Shown: positions 36,681-48,866, counted from the stretch's first letter. The stretch: 64,000 nucleotides of DNA from Tetraselmis striata (GCA_006384855.1 VCJN01000653.1:1-64000), one strand, 5' to 3'. Notes: generated by a model from the sequence alone, not told the origin. Numbers and translations: made by a program.

Positions 36681-37477
36681 CTCACACGTTGAGTGTGCTC
36701 ATCTCGCAGAAAAGGCAGCCCGGGCAAGTAACAAAGACCCTCGTGCCCTCACCGGTGTTTCTATAGCCACATAATACTACTGAAACGGCGATACGCAGCT
36801 GATGTCCCGTAGACACGTGGCAAAATGAAAGGTGATATGCCCCGAGCCCTTCAGCGGCAACGCTGCCTGCCGCAAACATTGGCGTGCCTTGTTTCAGGGT
36901 GTTGATCGCAAAGTCTATGAGTGCGCCGTACTGGACATGAGCGGTGCTGACTCGGCGCACATGTCTGGCACGCTGGGAAGGCGTCAAGGCGGGAAGCCAT
37001 GATGATACCACTGGGGGTTTCAACACCTGCATTGGGGAAGGGTGGCTCTTGTCAATCACAATGAGCTGCCAGCTGGGGCCTCTGCGGCCTCCGCGCAGCC
37101 CGGAAACAGTCTTCACCCATGGTGAACGTGCAGCTCAGTTAGGTGCCAAAGGGCGTCAAGACGATCCAGCATGCCTCGCCTGCTGTTGGCTGAGCAGCCC
37201 CGTCCCCAACTACTCGCCTCGCAAGCATCTCCTGCACCTCTGTGCTTTCCAGAATGTCTGCTAAATTCGGCGATTGTTGCTGTGTCACGCGCCAGGTGCA
37301 ACGCGCCAGCAGCTGCCCCAACTCCAGACCGCTTTGTCTTTGGCGCGGCCTTCGGCACCTTCACGCAGGATGTGCCACCAGTCTTTACGGCCTCCTTGTT
37401 GGCCTCGTCCATTGGTGCCACACCCTCGCTTCAGTCTGTTGCGAAAAAAATTGCGGCTTGATATCGCACGGACGGCA

Positions 37478-37893
37478 TCAGTGCATGAGAATGTCCTGCC
37501 TTTGGAGGGGAACTACGGATAGCTGAATTCTGCGCGCGCATTCCTCAGGAGTCTGCCAAGCAACACGCTGGCGGGAACACTGCCGCGCGCTTGAAGCGCG
37601 CTCCAATCCATGACAACAATGTGAGGCCACGTCCTCCTGGCTCATTCTCCAGGGCCCATTCATCACCTGCATCGTGCGCAAGCTGAGCTGCGTTATACAC
37701 TCACAGTTCCCTTCTTGGCGCTGTTTTCATCAGTCAGTGCTTCATTCCCAGTCAATTCAGTGACGGTAGACCTTGAGCACTCCCACATGCGCCCATACCA
37801 GCCGTCCGCCATTCCGCTGCCAAAGTACACGGAGAATGCATGCGTCATAGGGCTCGGCTTGGTGTGCAGGCTCCACTGCGGAGCTACATGAGC

Positions 37894-37924
<31 letters not shown>

Positions 37925-38179
37925 ACCTTTGCAGAGACCTTGCACACAACCATGGCCTCACAGGACAGCTCCCGGACGACTGGTCCGCCCTCGTGGCGCT
38001 TCAGGAGCTGTGAGTGTGGCCCTCATCGAGTTTGCTATTGTCGCCATATCTTTGTGTTCCTGGGTGCAGGGTGCAGACCTGTGCGCCCACCCCACCATGA
38101 GCTGTGGTGGCTGCTGATTGCCCGTGCCCTTGATTGATCTCCAGGAATATGAACGGCACACAGATCACCGGAGGACGGC
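37478..38179 (-). CDS. Hypothetical multi-exon gene fragment
   Basis: Exons 38179-38091, 38007-37927, 37875-37705 and 37666-37478 join in phase through GT-AG introns and read PPVICVPFIFLEINQGHG, then KRHEGGPVVRELSCEAMVVC, then WSLHTKPSPMTHAFSVYFGS, then VMNGPWRMSQEDVASHC to a stop. The first exon opens at an acceptor, so the 5' end lies upstream (a frame at 38473-38279 is a candidate). The family is not recognised. A 29-nt G-run (sense) starts directly after the second donor. Further protein-like minus frames at 37113-37421 and 36682-37116 (WQLIVIDKSHPSP) may belong to the same or a following gene but could not be joined. Coding status is moderate to weak. Confidence 0.4.
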
Positions 38180-39235
38180 CTGAGTTGTGGCGCCTCCTGA
38201 CATCCCTTTCTGTCCTGTGGGGCCGCACGCCACATTGCCTCACCACATGCAGCGTTGATAACATCTCTGTTTCGCTCGACCAGCGGTCGCCCACCTGAGC
38301 AGGCAAGCTGTGTCTGCCCCGTTCCCTTCCCATGCAGGACCCTTCCCAATTAGAGCGCCGGAGCATCTGGACCGCTCAGCCCAATTCGGCATGCCAACTC
38401 GGTATCCCGTCAAATGGGATGTTACACCTTCGTGGCTCGCAATACCACGCCGTGATTCAACCGCCGCAAGCACGGGTTTGGCGTCCTCTCAAGCGACGCC
38501 TTTGTGCTGCTTGGCCCGCAGCATCCTGAGTATTAGTTTCCCTACTAGCCATTGTCCTGATATCTCACTCGTAGGTATCCGCCATCACTCTGTCCTTCTC
38601 CTGTTTCATCCGCGTTATGTATGTGCTCCGAGGCGAGGCCATGGCGAGGGCACCCAGTCATCAGGATAAAATAACATCGGGAGGCAGGAAAACTCGACTG
38701 TGATTTGGCGCGGCTAGAACGGGCATGTTGATGTGCTCATAGTACTTAGCGACAGCTACGCCAAGTATGCTGCCGGCACAGCGACGACGCACATGGTGCC
38801 GGCTGGCTTTGGGATCCGATCAAAGTGCCGTGGATTGCAGCAGGGGGCGGATTCGGGAGCGGGGCCCGCGCTAGTTTCCACATATCAAATACCATATAAT
38901 ACCCTAGCTACTATGTGCTGCTCGTTCCACTCATGCGTGTTCGCCCAAGCATATCCCATGGCTCAGGAGAAGCCAAGCCGTCGAAAAGGCAATCAGAACC
39001 GTGCGCAATTGCCATGGTGTGAGGGGCTGTGCGATATTGGGGCGGAATGTCTTATTATTTGGCAGGCCATGCAGCGCGGCGGTGTAGCCGCGGAGCGATC
39101 AATCCGCGAAGCGTGTGGCAGCACGACGTAGCAACAATCAACATCTTGGCAGTTAATGCACTTAACCAGTACGACTGTGTCCATGGTTTGATGGCCCTTG
39201 ATATCTCCACCAAGGGGGGCGCTTCTTAGCGCGCA

Positions 39236-39640
39236 GCAACCACATGCGCACTACATGCCGCGCGTGCTGACAGATGATACCCCCTCCCCCCCCTCCCAAC
39301 CCCGCCCGGTGGGGCGCCCTGAGCTTCGCAATTGTCGATATTCTACAACCAGGAGGACCCCAACCCGGGTCTCTAACCAACTAGGATTCAAGCTGCACAA
39401 TGCATTGGTGAAATGCCAGCACCGGTACACTGACAGCTATCATTTCAGTCCAGGGGCTGAACCACATGCGCACAACATGCCTCTCGTGCTCACCCCCACC
39501 CCGCCCCCCCCCCCAATCGTCGATACTCCACAACCAGGAGGATCCCAACCCGGGTCTCTAACCAATTATTTAGGATTCAAGCTGCACAATGCATTGGTGA
39601 AATGCCAGCACCGGTACACTGACAGCTATCATTTCAGTGT
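39236..39640. repeat. Tandem duplication, about 190-bp unit
   Basis: Two units share a 64-bp block that starts ATTCAAGCTGCACAATGCAT and is identical at 39387-39450 and 39577-39640. Further shared words upstream are CCCAACCCGGGTCTCTAACC and AACCACATGCGCAC. Each unit has a C-rich tract. The region 38480-39235 before it holds nothing recognisable. Confidence 0.85.
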
Positions 39641-39844
39641 AACGGGCTGAGCCGCCGAGTGGCTCTTTGGCCAACCAACATATGATCCATCATGCTCAGC
39701 TGTGAACCGATCAGATGTTTCAAAGCCGCTCAATATGCAAATCAAAGCTTCACTGCTTGAGGTAACATGCAACTTACAGCACACGCAAACACAAAACTGC
39801 CCTGGAATCTATGTCATGGCCGACGTATTCAACATTGCGTGCGC

Positions 39845-42800
39845 TCACTGAAACGTATGCAGACCCCCGTCTTGCTTGGCCTGCTGCTTGGGCCCCTTGC
39901 CGCAGAGCATGCGCACAAAGCGGGTGGCGGGGCTTGAGTGACGCTTGCCGACATCTAGAGGTGTGTCCGCTCCCTGCACCCTGCGCCACGTGGGCACCTG
40001 CTCCTCCTCTGGCGCGCACTGCGATGGCAATGGCGGCGGAGGCCAGTCCGCGGCTGGTGAGACCCCGGGGCTGTTTTCAGCATTACCGTCGCGGGGCTCC
40101 CCGAGGGGTGCCGGCTGAGTGGCACTCCCGGATACGCTCTCCCCCGCTGCTGCGCCGTGCAGGCGGGACAGCGACAGCCGAGGAACGCGGCCACCGGTAA
40201 GCCCCGCCAGCGAGGTCGCCACGCTACTCGGAGCTCCCTCGGCATGGATAACGCTGGCAGCCGGTGTATGTGGAGGGCACCCCTCGGAGCGCGCCCGGGC
40301 CGGGCTGTCCACGGTCACTGTGCGGCCAGCCAGAGAGACGCCGCTGTGACTGTAGCTGCGCAGACAGTAAGACAGCCGCCCCGGCGGCGGCACCTCCGGG
40401 CAGGGCTCCAGCTCCCACAGCGACGCGAACGCGGAGGTGTCCGCCGTCGCGTGCAGCAGGCTGCTGCTTGAGAGCATGCTGGTGCTCGGGAGTTCATGAG
40501 CCACTATAGAGTCGCGCCCGTCTCCATGCCTGGCCTCTGAAGCATGTGTTCCATCACCCTCATCGCCGCCACGCTTGATGTTGCTGTTCTGGCGATGATG
40601 AGCATCCCCGGGATGCCCCTCCTCCGCACGCGTGGAAAAGCCACGGCTCACGTCGACAGACGCCAGCCTGGAATGATCAGAGGAGTCCAGAGAGTAGCAC
40701 GGCAGCTCCGTTCGGGCAGTCGGCGCCGCGTCGCCGGGCACAGCGTCCGGCATGTGTGCGCGGGTGGCCGTCGGCCCTTCCTTCGCTGCCACACCCGCTG
40801 GGGGCACTTGGGCGTCGTCGGCCAAGGATGTCACAGAGTCGTCCTTGCCGGCCGTGGTGGCTGCTTCCTCGGGCTCAGCTGCGGTGATTGCTGTGGGATT
40901 CGTGCCACTCGCTGGCTCATGCTCGCCGGTCGGCATAGATGGGGGCTCCAACCCGTCATGAGCGACAGGCTGGTCGGTCTCGTCGTGCTGGCCGCCCGCA
41001 TCAGCCTCGGCGCCGGCGCCGGGACTCGACTCCGCACCAGGGTCCGTGCAGACTGCGCCGCAGCCAGTCGCCGGCGAGAAGTCACAGCACTGTCTCTGCG
41101 GCTGCTCGGCTGTGTCGCCGGCGAAAGGATCCTCCTCACCATCCAGGCCATGCATGTTGCTCCCGCAGTGCGGATCGACAGAGGACTCCAAGCTGCTGCC
41201 GGTAAGCATCCCGGTGTTGCAGAGTCCGGCAGAGGATGAGCTGTGGTCGATGTCGCGCCTCCGGTCCTCCGGGCCCATGGAAGCCTGGTCTTCACTGTCC
41301 GGAGTTTCCTCCTCATAGCTCAGCCTGCTACCACCCTCCGCTGCCGTGTCGTTTGTGGTGGAAGACAGCGCGCTGTGCTTGCGCGTGTGGCGATTTAGCT
41401 CTGCTAAGACTCTCCCGTCCGCTGTGACTACGGAGTGGTCAATCCAGCTGCCTTGCTCAGGGACAAACATCTCGCCGGCTGCCTGTTTTAACAGCTGCCG
41501 CTCATTGGCCATGCCGTACCGCGCACTGGCGGACGGCGACCCATGCGGGGCCGGGATGACGGCGTAGACAAACACGTCTTGGGCCGTCATTGCGAGCCCC
41601 TCCTGCGTGGAGACAAGGCAATGCGACGCCTCAATATCCCAGCTGGCAAACTTCACTTGCACGGATACATCAGAAAGATACATACCATGACAACAGCATG
41701 CCTGCAAGCGCGAGTGGAAAGGTCTACCTGCGGGCTGAAGACTGCCGGCCTTCTCTCATCCGGCTCCCCGTCCTCGACGCGCACAGTTTCCAAGCAGCCG
41801 TCATCACCTGGCGCCACCGCCTCGTGACTGCCGCCGTCGTCCACAGCAGCCAGCTCCGGATCAGAGCTGTCTGCACGCGCGATGACTTTCCAGGCATCGT
41901 CACACTTGTGCTCAGGCTCTGCACCAGCCTCATGCTGGACCTCCTCGCTGCCAGCAGCCACGGGAAGACTCCCCCGTTTGTTTCGCAAAGTATGGTCTCC
42001 GCCCAGAACTGATGGAGGAGGTCTGCTATCTGAGGGAGGAGACCCTTCCTTGCAGTCTCCTGGCTGAGCAGCGACTGCCTCTGGCTCTGGCTCCTCCTCG
42101 GCTCCGCTGGCATTGCTGCAGGCGGCGTGCGGAGGCAAGCTCGGCTGCTGCTGGCGCAAGGTAGCGCCCGAGCCATCATCACAAGGACTCGATTGCTTTG
42201 AAAGGGACGGGCGCTGCTGATGGCGCCCAGAATCCAGGTGACTCAGCTCCGCGTCCGCAATATAGCCGCTTTCAGAACCCTCGGCGCCATCCAGCAGCGC
42301 GTGCACCGCTGGTGGCGCCTCTTCGATGTATTCTAGCTCGGCTTGAGATGGTTGAGAAGACGTCCTCATTGGCGGCGGAGCAGCGTTGGGCGAGCCATTG
42401 CTTAGCTCACTCACATCCAGCATGCACGACTCGGACAGGACGGACGTATCAGGCAGAGGCCCGGGCTCCCCGGGCAAGCTGCCCTGCTTCAGGGTCGCGG
42501 GGTCCGTGGCATTCGCAGGTGGTGCGTGGCCGAGCACACGCTGCGCCTCCTTTCCACCAGCGCTCAGTTGAGACGCTGAACCCGCGACAGGAGCCTCCTT
42601 GGCTTGCTTGCCAGAGCTCGTGACATCCTCGCTTTCCCCAACAACCCGGGCGTCTCTGCCTCCTTCGTTGCCAATGGCCAGCGCAGTGCTGTCCTCAGGG
42701 GTGGTTGCACAGGCCAGAGTGCTGCCCAGGGAGGGGGCCTTTGCGAGGGAGGGCGGCGGTGATGCTGCGTTGGCCGCCGACTCCCGAGCTGACTGGTTCC

Positions 42801-44964
42801 ACCGGGCCATGCAGCAAGGGCACTCCAGCCACTGCGGGTTGCCCAGCTCCGCTCCGGGGCTCCTGTTGGATTCCACACTGTAGGCAGTAGGACAGAGCAT
42901 GGACGCTCAGCTCTTGTCACACCTTAGGCCCCCCTCCGCATAATGGATCCCGAGGTATGCACTGATTTCAACACCTCGATGTGATGTCGCGCAGGTCGCT
43001 GCTGCCTGATTCGCAACGGGTTGGCACACATACCTGTCCGTTCCAGTGTTGCCTGTGATGATGTCACACTGCACGCCACACTCTGCCGTCTTGAGGGGGG
43101 AGGTGCTGCTCTGTTGTCTCTTGCTGCTGAGCCCGCGCAGCAGTGCAAGGTACTCCTGCAGACAGACACAGCGACCAAACTGTGTCAGGCCTTTGATGCC
43201 CCAACTAAGTATGCTGAAACACACCGGGGCCGACCACAATCACTCAGTGCCACAACGGCGCAGCCAGGGGGCAGCCGACCTTGGTCTCGCCATCAAGAAA
43301 TGACGCCTCCTGACTGTGCCAGCTGTCAAGACAAGGGATGACTTTCACTGTTCTTTGCGGCGATTGGTTGCTTGAAGGTGTCACCGCGGGGTCTGACCGC
43401 CCCATGGCGCCACTGGCAGGCTCATTGTCGCTCGCAATGGCCACGTGACTGGCATTGCCCACATCATCAGAGCCATCGGGCGAGTGTTCGATTGCGGGCC
43501 CGCGCCCAGCGGCTTCGCTCACACGAGCCGCCAGAAGCTGCAGCAACCTGTGTTTTGGCGGCATGGCAATTGTGGGGTATTCCATAATAGGTAAGTAGCA
43601 CAACACCACTGTGCAGCATGAGGCAGGCGGCAGCTGGCACGCTTGGGATGCATTACGGCTTTGAGGCAAGCACCCTCAATGGGAAGTAAGGATCTCTATA
43701 GATAAGACATCTACAATGATCTACCGCCCACCGCTTTCAATCAATGCGGCTGCACTGGCATGGGAACCACCTGCGCAGTGTGGGGCTGCTGGCCACCTCG
43801 GCACCGCCCTTTGTTGCCTGCTCCAGCACGTTTCGGAGCGAACGCCCAGGATTCTGCTCCGCGGTGCCAGGGCTCCCGCGAGGGGCAGAGTGTGGGCACT
43901 TGGCGGATGCTTGGTCTGCAGCCCGCAGACATCAAACAGCCAGATAAGTAGAGCTTCCTGAGCTTCAAGCTTCTTGCCAGCGGCCGCCTCACAAGCTGCT
44001 GTTGCACAACATGCAACAGTTTCCTGCAGCGACATTCAGTCCATCGGGGGCCAGGGGGGATCTCACCTGCTGTCCATCGGCGTCTGCCTCCGGTCGGCTC
44101 TTGTTCTCTGGCAGCAGTAGCAGCACCAGCACGAGGGGACGAAAACGCAATAGTGTGGCGCCGTGGGGAGGGTGCTTCCCGCCTGCTGCCTCTCCCATTA
44201 TCCCAAGCACCTAAGTGATGTGTTGCCCCCTGCTGCCCGTGCCCCTCGTTCCACATCCGGTCGAACAACTTCTGGAAGCCAGGTGAGGGGGTCCGCTCTC
44301 GTGAGGAGCACAGGCTGCTGTCGGCCGATCCTGGCAGTGGCATGCGCCAGTGCGAGGGGGTGTTTGGGCTGTCGTGCGGCGCACCGCATCGAAATGGCGG
44401 GCTCTCTGCCAGGTCCACCATTCGCTGCCTCCGCGCCTGGGCCCTGGGCGAGCTGCGCCGGAGAGGCGTAGTCTCTGCGAAGCTCTGCGCGTGATAGTGC
44501 GCAGTCTTGGTAGTCGAGTCGAGCTCAAGCGTGTTTGAGACGACGTGCAGGGAGCCAACATCGCCTGACACGCGTTTCGGCGAGGCGTTGCTGGTGCGCC
44601 TCGAGGGCGGCTTAGACCTGTTCGCTCCTATTGTTTTCGTGGAGCCCGTCGGCCGCCAGGCAGGACGACGTTCAGCTGACGAGACGGCTCGAGCCGGCAA
44701 GCCGGCCGTCGCGGGCGAGCCGCCCCGCCTCTCGCCGCTCCTCGCCATCGGCGAAGGGCTCCGCCTCGCGGCAGCGTAGACTTTGTGCCGGGGCCTTTCG
44801 TCCGGGATGATGAAGTCATCCACTGGATCCTCGTAGTACGCCATCCCGCCATACACCCGCCAGGAACTCCCCCCACCCCCGCAGTCGGTGGACGCCGAGT
44901 GACCCGGTCGGGCGCTCCATTCTGCCCCTGTCTGCGTCCTGCGCGCGTTGTCATCGCCAAACAA
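39845..44964 (-). CDS. Large low-complexity protein, seven exons, unknown function
   Basis: I do not recognise the family. Exons 44964-44211, 44107-44067 (41 nt), 44023-43797, 43547-43280, 43155-43034, 42877-41728 and 41650-39845 close in phase with no stop, giving 1455 residues; this agreement is the main evidence for one gene. The N-terminal 250 residues are Ser/Arg/Pro-rich (MAYYEDPVDDFIIPDERPRH, SSRERTPSPGFQKLF). A more ordered stretch follows (KLEAQEALLIWLFDVCGL, RLLQLLAARVSEAAG, KVIPCLDSWH, EYLALLRGLSSKRQ). A pair of close cysteines (LECPCCMARW) opens the sixth exon. The rest is acidic, Ser/Ala/Pro-rich and probably disordered, apart from a segment near WIDHSVVTADGRVLAELNRH. The intron before the third exon is only 43 bp. 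Cytoplasmic or nuclear location is a guess, as there is no signal peptide. Confidence 0.66.
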
Positions 44965-45012
44965 AGCAGCAGAACTTCAGCAATAGTCAATTTATTCAAA
45001 AACTTTCGTCTG

Positions 45013-45020
45013 CTATATAG
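45013..45020 (-). promoter_or_regulatory. Possible TATA box of the seven-exon gene
   Basis: CTATATAG lies about 50 bp upstream of the ATG at 44964 on the minus strand. This would leave a 5' UTR of only about 20 nt if transcription starts 25-30 bp downstream. The word is palindromic, so orientation rests on the gene's position. Confidence 0.4.
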
Positions 45021-45823
45021 CCCGCCCTGTCGGTCGCAGCGGCCTGTCGTGATAGAGCAGTGGCGGTGGCGGAGTAAAATCCCCTCGAGCGCGTTTGGTT
45101 GCGAACTGAGTGTGGCACGAGTGGTGGCGCGTGGAGTGTGTCGGAGTGGATGGTATTTGTGTGCTGATTGGCAGATTTTCATGCGGGATAGCATATTGCG
45201 AGGGAAATGTTAAGAACTCGACTATCCCACTTGGCTTGACAGCCGGGAGACCCGCTGGCAGGGTTACCGGTACCTGTCGACGGTAAGGTGCGTTGTCGGG
45301 GAGGGCGAGCGCCGGAGGCCGGTAGCCCATACCGCCGTCAGTTCGCGGTCACACATCGGAACCGCGGCGCCCGAGTTGACCTTCACCGGCACCAGTGCTA
45401 CACGCGCGGGTGCAGTGCGCAGTTTCCTGCGCCGCTTCGGCTCCCCAGTCGAGAACGAGCTGGTTGGCGTGGTCGGCGGCGGCTCAGCTCAAAGTTATTC
45501 GGGTACGACCGTTGGTTGTGTTTGGCAACACGCTCGCGACACTCCAACGGCGAACCGCAGTTGTGAGCAGCGCAAACCCAAACGGCTTGCTTTGCAGAGA
45601 TCACGCGTGGCAGCCTGAACCCGCGGCTTCGCTCTGATGGCGCTGCAGGTCTAATCGTGGCCAGCGGTTCGCGCGGCTCGTTGTGCTGTCGAGACGCTGA
45701 GGCTCGCGCTTGCCGATTCGACCCTCGACTGCAGGTTGCATGCATCGGCGTGCCCGCTTCGTCGAGTAGTAGTAGTTGTCATCGGATGTCGTCGTCGGAG
45801 CGATCGTCGCCGATCAGCATCAT

Positions 45824-45858
45824 ACTACCGGTAAAAAAAAAAAAAAAAACTACCGGTA
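45824..45858. repeat. A17 tract between two copies of ACTACCGGTA
   Basis: ACTACCGGTA occurs at 45824-45833 and 45849-45858, with an unbroken run of 17 A (45833-45849) between and overlapping them. It abuts the left end of the DIRS-like element. It looks like a target duplication around a bare poly(A) insertion. Confidence 0.8.
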
Positions 45859-45865
45859 CAGGTTC

Positions 45866-46170
45866 GCAAAGCAGGGGGCTCGCAGTTTTGCCAAACAGGT
45901 TTCAGATCTCTTACAACATTTGGCAGAGGGGCTCAGGCCCCAAAGCCCGCATAAAAGGGTTGGGAAGGATGGGTTGCGCTAGCTGGAAGCTGGCGCAAAG
46001 GCAGAAGGTAGAGACACCGCCGCGTCGCGGGGCGTCATATCGGGGTTAGGGATGGACGTGGGCACACGGCAGTAGCGTACTAGCCGCGTATGGCGGAATT
46101 GTAACGTCGGGTACCACCCGTCGTACTTAGCCCCGTGCAATTCAAACCTCTATAATTCTCAATATGACCA
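45866..46170 (+). repeat. Left inverted terminal repeat of the DIRS-like element
   Basis: About 305 bp, matching the reverse complement of 48477-48774. Shared blocks include CGCAGTTTTGCCAAACAGG, TTTCAGATCTCTTACAAC, GACACCGCCGCGTCGCGGGG and AACCTCTATAATTCTCAATA. Confidence 0.9.
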
Positions 46171-46259
46171 TTAGCAACGCACGGGGCTCGCAGTTTTGCC
46201 ATCATGTCGCCATTTGGCGTGGCACCTCTTTGGCTGGATGATCGCCCCAGGGTCATCCA

Positions 46260-47177
46260 CCCTGGGACACGGACACGGCAGCACTGTTGGGTCGATGTAG
46301 TCAAGCACCATGCATGCTGGACTCCATCGCCAAGCCGCCGAAGTACTTGATCTTCTGCATCGTCACGCCGATCACGTACGCGGCTGTTGTGGCCCCCCTT
46401 TCGGAGGGAGTGGGACGTCCACGCGAACCCCGCGGGGGAGGGGCTCTTGCACTGCTGTCAGCACCAGTTGCAGCCAGCTGGTGAGGGTGCCCGCCGTCCA
46501 TTTGGCCTGCCCCTCGCGCTGGCTGATGGCCCATCGCGCCGCTGGCACGCGGCCGCCGGCGAACACCTGACGGGCGGCATCAAAGTAGTGCAGCGGCTCC
46601 GCGATGTCGGCATGCGCTGACGCTGGCAGCTGACACAACAAATTCTTGCTTGCATCCGCGCCACGCTGGCCTTTCCGGTCGCGATGGTGTAGGAGGATTC
46701 CGCCGTCCGGGCCGACCGTGAGGTCGCCCGTACGACACTCCACCCCCACTCCTCCGCGGCAGAAAAACAGACAAAGCACGATGACTGCCAGGCTGGCGCG
46801 GAACAGCTCCACGCGCACCACGGTACTTGGGTCCTGCCCCAGGTAGGTCCCATCTCCAGCCGTAGGGCTATTGCCAAGGTCAGGGCTTTCAGCACCACAC
46901 GCGCCGGCAATAGGGCCCGCATTAGCTCGGGGTTTAGCGTCACCTGCGACGCCGCAAGGCCCTTGCGGACCCTGCTCACCAGATTGCCCAGAGCCATCGG
47001 CTCCCGGCCGTGGTCCTTGAAGAAGTTGTTGACGGCCGACATGTAATAAGGCTTCGAGCTGGAGGCTTTGATCGTCCCCATGTTGCCCAACCACGTGACG
47101 TACCGTGCCACAGTCCCGGGGTCGGCAGCCAGGGCCGGTCGCCGCTCCTCTTCGCAGAAACGGAAATATTGCTTCAT
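46260..47177 (-). pseudogene. DIRS-type tyrosine recombinase, frameshifted
   Basis: The N-terminal half reads FCEEERRPALAADPGTVARY and KPYYMSAVNNFFKDHGREP, as in the core-binding domain of DIRS/Ngaro recombinases. The catalytic half then changes frame near 46850 (LFFCRGGVGVECRTGDLTV, LLHHRDRKGQRG). It changes again near 46410 (GATTAAYVIGVTMQKIKYFG) and once more before VLDYIDPTVLP, which contains the presumed catalytic Tyr. At least three frame changes make it inactive. Confidence 0.8.
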
Positions 47178-47296
47178 GCAACTGGCGTAAGACGCCGCAG
47201 TGGCCGGCGCCCACGCAGCTGATAGGAGCTCCAGGGCTGGGACGCCAAGGGTGTATGTCAGACCCTAGAACCCGTGTCATGTACGGGCGCATCGAA

Positions 47297-48340
47297 TCAG
47301 CCCATGGTGTCGGACAGCTCGACGCGGTACTTCACCGCTGCAGTTCGTACTGGTGCCGCACGTACAACCGGTAGTTGGTGGCCGTTGCCGGGAAACATGG
47401 ATAGCGTAGCACTTACGGCCCCTCGGCGCAGGTAGACCCATGCCGCAAGGAAACGCGGAATACAGTCATGGGCCAGTGAGGCATGCCGATCATACCTCGC
47501 CCGTCCTGCCGTCCCGGCCGGAACAATCCGGTGCACGGCACCACCGTGAGCTCCTCCACTGCCATCTCGGTGAGTGCATGGTGCCACGCCTTGTCCTCCC
47601 ATCGCGGGGCGACGACGGTCGCCACTGCGCCACTCTGCGCAGCTTCTGCACGAGGTCGTGTAGCATGGGCCAGGGTGCGTTGCACCAGTTGTGCACAAGA
47701 TGAGCCGGGTGGCCTGCCGGGAGAGCCGGTTCAGCTTGTCTGCCGGTGAGTAGAACATGCCGGACGCTGAGTCGATGTCCACCCCCAGGTGCCTGCCGAT
47801 TTGGCAAGGCTCCCAAAAGCCCTTTGTGGGGTTCCATTGCAGCCTCGAGGCGTCGAGGAGGCTGGCGAGCCGTTGACGGAGGTGGAGCGCCTGCTCCATC
47901 GATGGGGAGAAGAGGAGGAAGTCGTCCACGTAAGGTAGGATGCACGCTTCCTTCCACATGGTCCGCCGGAGGCAACGCTTGCTCCGTGTGGGCTGCCTAG
48001 ACGATGAGGGGGGCTCGGGCTCGGGTTTCCGCAGGTAGGTGATGAATACTTGGGTGAGCGTGACGAAGTAATAGGGCGAGAGGCTCCAGCTCATTGGCAG
48101 ACCCGCAAGCATGTAGAGCTGACCTCGGACGTCCACGGTGAAGTAGTCTCGGTCCGCCTCTGCGATGCCTAGAGCATAGAAGCCGTCTTGGAGGTCGAAG
48201 GAGAGCATGCAGTCTCCCTTTTTGGTGAGGTGGCGCACTCCCAGTAGGGTCTCCATCTTGAGCCGCTTGCGCACACAGTAAGAAAAAGATGCTGCTACTG
48301 AGTGCATTTTTCTAGTACTATATGCAGAAGTTGTAGTCAC
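47297..48340 (-). pseudogene. DIRS-type reverse transcriptase, RNase H missing
   Basis: The frame shows the reverse transcriptase motifs in order: FDLQDGFYALGIAEADRDYF (motif A), GLPMSWSLSPYYF (motif B), LPYVDDFLLFSPS (the YxDD catalytic box) and IGRHLGVDIDSASGMFYSP. After TRLILCTTGA the frame loses similarity. The expected RNase H is not found, and the downstream segment (PRWEDKAWHHAL) reappears in another frame at about 47640-47460, so both a deletion and a frameshift are inferred. The 5' part (gag-like) is also absent; only about 140 bp separate the frame from the right terminal repeat. Confidence 0.85.
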
Positions 48341-48476
48341 AAAATATACGAATGTAATACGATGTAATTACGAATTTTTGGTTGAACACTTGCAGTTAAT
48401 CTTTTTGGGCAAGTAGGGGGTGATATACCCTAGCACCCTCTGTTTCCGCACGGTCGTCTGACGACGACTGTAGTTT

Positions 48477-48774
48477 TGGTCATATTGAGAATTATAGAGG
48501 TTTGAATTGCGCGGCGTTAAGTACGACGGGTGTTACCCGACGTTACAATTCCGCCATACGCGGCTAGTACGCTACTGCCCACGTCCATTCCTCACCCCGA
48601 TATGACGCCCCGCGACGCGGCGGTGTCTCCACCTTCTGCCTTTGCGCCAGCTTGCAGCTAGCGCAACCCACCCTTCCCAACTTTTTCAAGCGTGCTTTGG
48701 GGCCTGAGCCCCTGTGCCAAACGTTGTAAGAGATCTGAAACCTGTTTGGCAAAACTGCGATCCCCCTGCTCTGC
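48477..48774 (-). repeat. Right inverted terminal repeat of the DIRS-like element
   Basis: About 298 bp, inverted copy of 45866-46170. The high similarity of the two ends indicates fairly recent movement, although the coding region is broken. Confidence 0.9.
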
Positions 48775-48866
48775 GCTGCTAACCGCCGTGATGCTGATGG
48801 GGCGCAGAGGACAGCGCAGCGCCCGCGTACCAGTACGGGTACCTGTACGGCTAGGTTCGTGCCCTC

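Larger units (their letters stand above)
45866..48774 (-). mobile_element. DIRS-like tyrosine-recombinase retrotransposon, degraded
   Basis: The element is bounded by inverted terminal repeats at 45866-46170 and 48477-48774, nearly identical over about 300 bp; the right copy lacks an 8-bp CACACGGC-type insertion. Reading the minus strand it contains a reverse transcriptase, a segment typical of DIRS proteins after RNase H (PRWEDKAWHHAL, PGRQDGRGMIGMPHWP), then a tyrosine recombinase. At 46171-46201, just inside the left repeat, a stretch including GGGGCTCGCAGTTTTGCCA repeats the outer terminus; this matches the internal complementary region used by DIRS elements for circle formation. Known family members are about 5-6 kb, so this 2.9-kb copy is internally deleted as well as frameshifted. 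DIRS elements integrate without target duplications, and none is seen. Confidence 0.85.
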
